This document shows positions 63,746 through 64,000 of a stretch of 64,000 nucleotides of DNA, in pieces (positions within the stretch are counted from its first letter, which is position 1; each line of letters begins with the position of its first letter). Source of the DNA: Bog-756 sp963704615 (GTDB lineage Bacteria > Actinomycetota > Acidimicrobiia > Acidimicrobiales > RAAP-2); contig OY969923.1 of assembly GCA_963704615.1 (NCBI GenBank), positions 1,426,001-1,490,000 of the forward strand. Direction: 5' to 3'. The translations under genes were made by a program, and so were the position numbers. A model generated the notes under the pieces. It searched no databases, was not told where the DNA came from, and worked only from the letters and a program-made list of their open reading frames with translations.

Positions 63746-64000
63746 TTGACCGATGCGGGAGTGCGAGATGCTGTGGTGGCCCACTTGGTCAAGCGACCTA
63801 CGCCGCCAAACGACCGTGGTCAGCCTGGTGGACGTGGCTGGACCTCCTCCACTCGCTACGGGGGCGGACCCGGTGCTGATCCGGCCACCATCGAGTTCGT
63901 CAAGTCGAACTCCTTTCCCACATGTCAGTTGCACTCGGTGAGCTTCACCAACCACAAGGGCTGGGCAATGCACGTGCTCATCAAGACTTGGCAAGGGGAG
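63746..64000 (+). CDS. hypothetical protein, 3' end beyond window
   Basis: A frame starts at TTG 63746, eight bases after GGAGGAGG, and stays open to the window end (85 codons): V-R-D-A-V-V-A-H-L-V-K-R-P-T-P-P-N, then R-Y-G-G-G-P-G-A-D, ending K-G-W-A-M-H-V-L-I-K-T-W-Q-G-E. No family recognised. GTG 63737 is also in frame. The strong ribosome-binding site is the main support. Confidence 0.5.
   Translation, partial: MTDAGVRDAVVAHLVKRPTPPNDRGQPGGRGWTSSTRYGGGPGADPATIEFVKSNSFPTCQLHSVSFTNHKGWAMHVLIKTWQGE

Larger units (their letters stand above)
57809..64000. mobile_element. integrative element, left part (right end outside window)
   Basis: Starts where the acyl-CoA synthetase homology stops and contains integrase, excisionase, replication-initiator-like, wHTH/zinc, GIY-YIG-like and several small genes, with lower GC than the flank (for example 33 of 60 bases at 60301-60360). 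No structural phage or conjugation genes are seen before the window ends. It could be a prophage, an ICE/AICE-type element or an integrated rolling-circle replicon. Confidence 0.85.

Noticed and set aside
63655..63879. 74-residue frame near the window end
   Set aside because: The first 28 residues look plausible but the rest is a shadow of the frame beginning at 63746, which has a stronger ribosome-binding site. A frameshift joining the two cannot be excluded.

Overview
The window reads as chromosomal DNA of a high-GC actinobacterium, most likely an uncultured member of the Acidimicrobiia. Supporting signs are a WhiB-family regulator, frequent GTG starts, strong G/C third-position bias, and secreted proteins ending in 42-residue GYWLVASDGG-type repeats, which I associate with that class. 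No rRNA or tRNA was seen. The only structural RNA recognised is RNase P RNA (rnpB, minus strand, about 54.85-55.25 kb).

Region 1 (0-31 kb) is a large exopolysaccharide/cell-surface glycan locus. It holds a DUF4012 protein, two left-handed-beta-helix acyltransferases, several GT4 and one GT2 glycosyltransferase, a chain-length/tyrosine-autokinase protein, an O-antigen polymerase/ligase-like membrane protein, an AcpS plus acyl carrier protein pair, a polyprenyl-phosphate sugar transferase that would start the lipid-linked unit, and a low-molecular-weight protein tyrosine phosphatase able to oppose the kinase. No flippase is visible, so the locus probably continues upstream or uses a distant one. 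Inside it lie two giant secreted glycosidase-like proteins in tandem (4.0-12.7 kb). Their catalytic cores are encoded by a 3.17-kb direct repeat that is almost perfectly identical, while signal peptides and C-terminal repeats differ.

Region 2 (31-41 kb) is ordinary chromosome: WhiB, Nudix hydrolase, Zn-ribbon coiled-coil protein, histidine phosphatase, a TetR/amidohydrolase/alcohol dehydrogenase/monooxygenase-like group, Ohr, a small zincin, a BtuF-like binding protein and a methyltransferase.

Region 3 (41-54.7 kb) is dominated by exported proteins: two small paralogous Cys-containing secreted proteins, three different beta-propeller-type repeat proteins, a two-lobed aspartyl-protease-like lipoprotein and a broken lipoprotein. 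It also carries a translationally coupled GH38 alpha-mannosidase and SIS-domain isomerase.

Region 4 (54.8-57.8 kb) has rnpB, xseA-xseB and the 3' remnant of an acyl-CoA synthetase gene. From about 57.81 kb to the end an integrative element begins. It carries a large serine integrase, a small HUH-type (rolling-circle) replication-initiator-like protein coupled to a winged-helix/zinc-finger protein, an excisionase, a GIY-YIG-like protein and several tiny or membrane proteins. Its GC content is visibly lower, it interrupts the acyl-CoA synthetase gene, and its right end is outside the window.

Three one-base frame disruptions (about 17.73, 18.54 and 49.14 kb) may be real pseudogenisation or sequencing errors.
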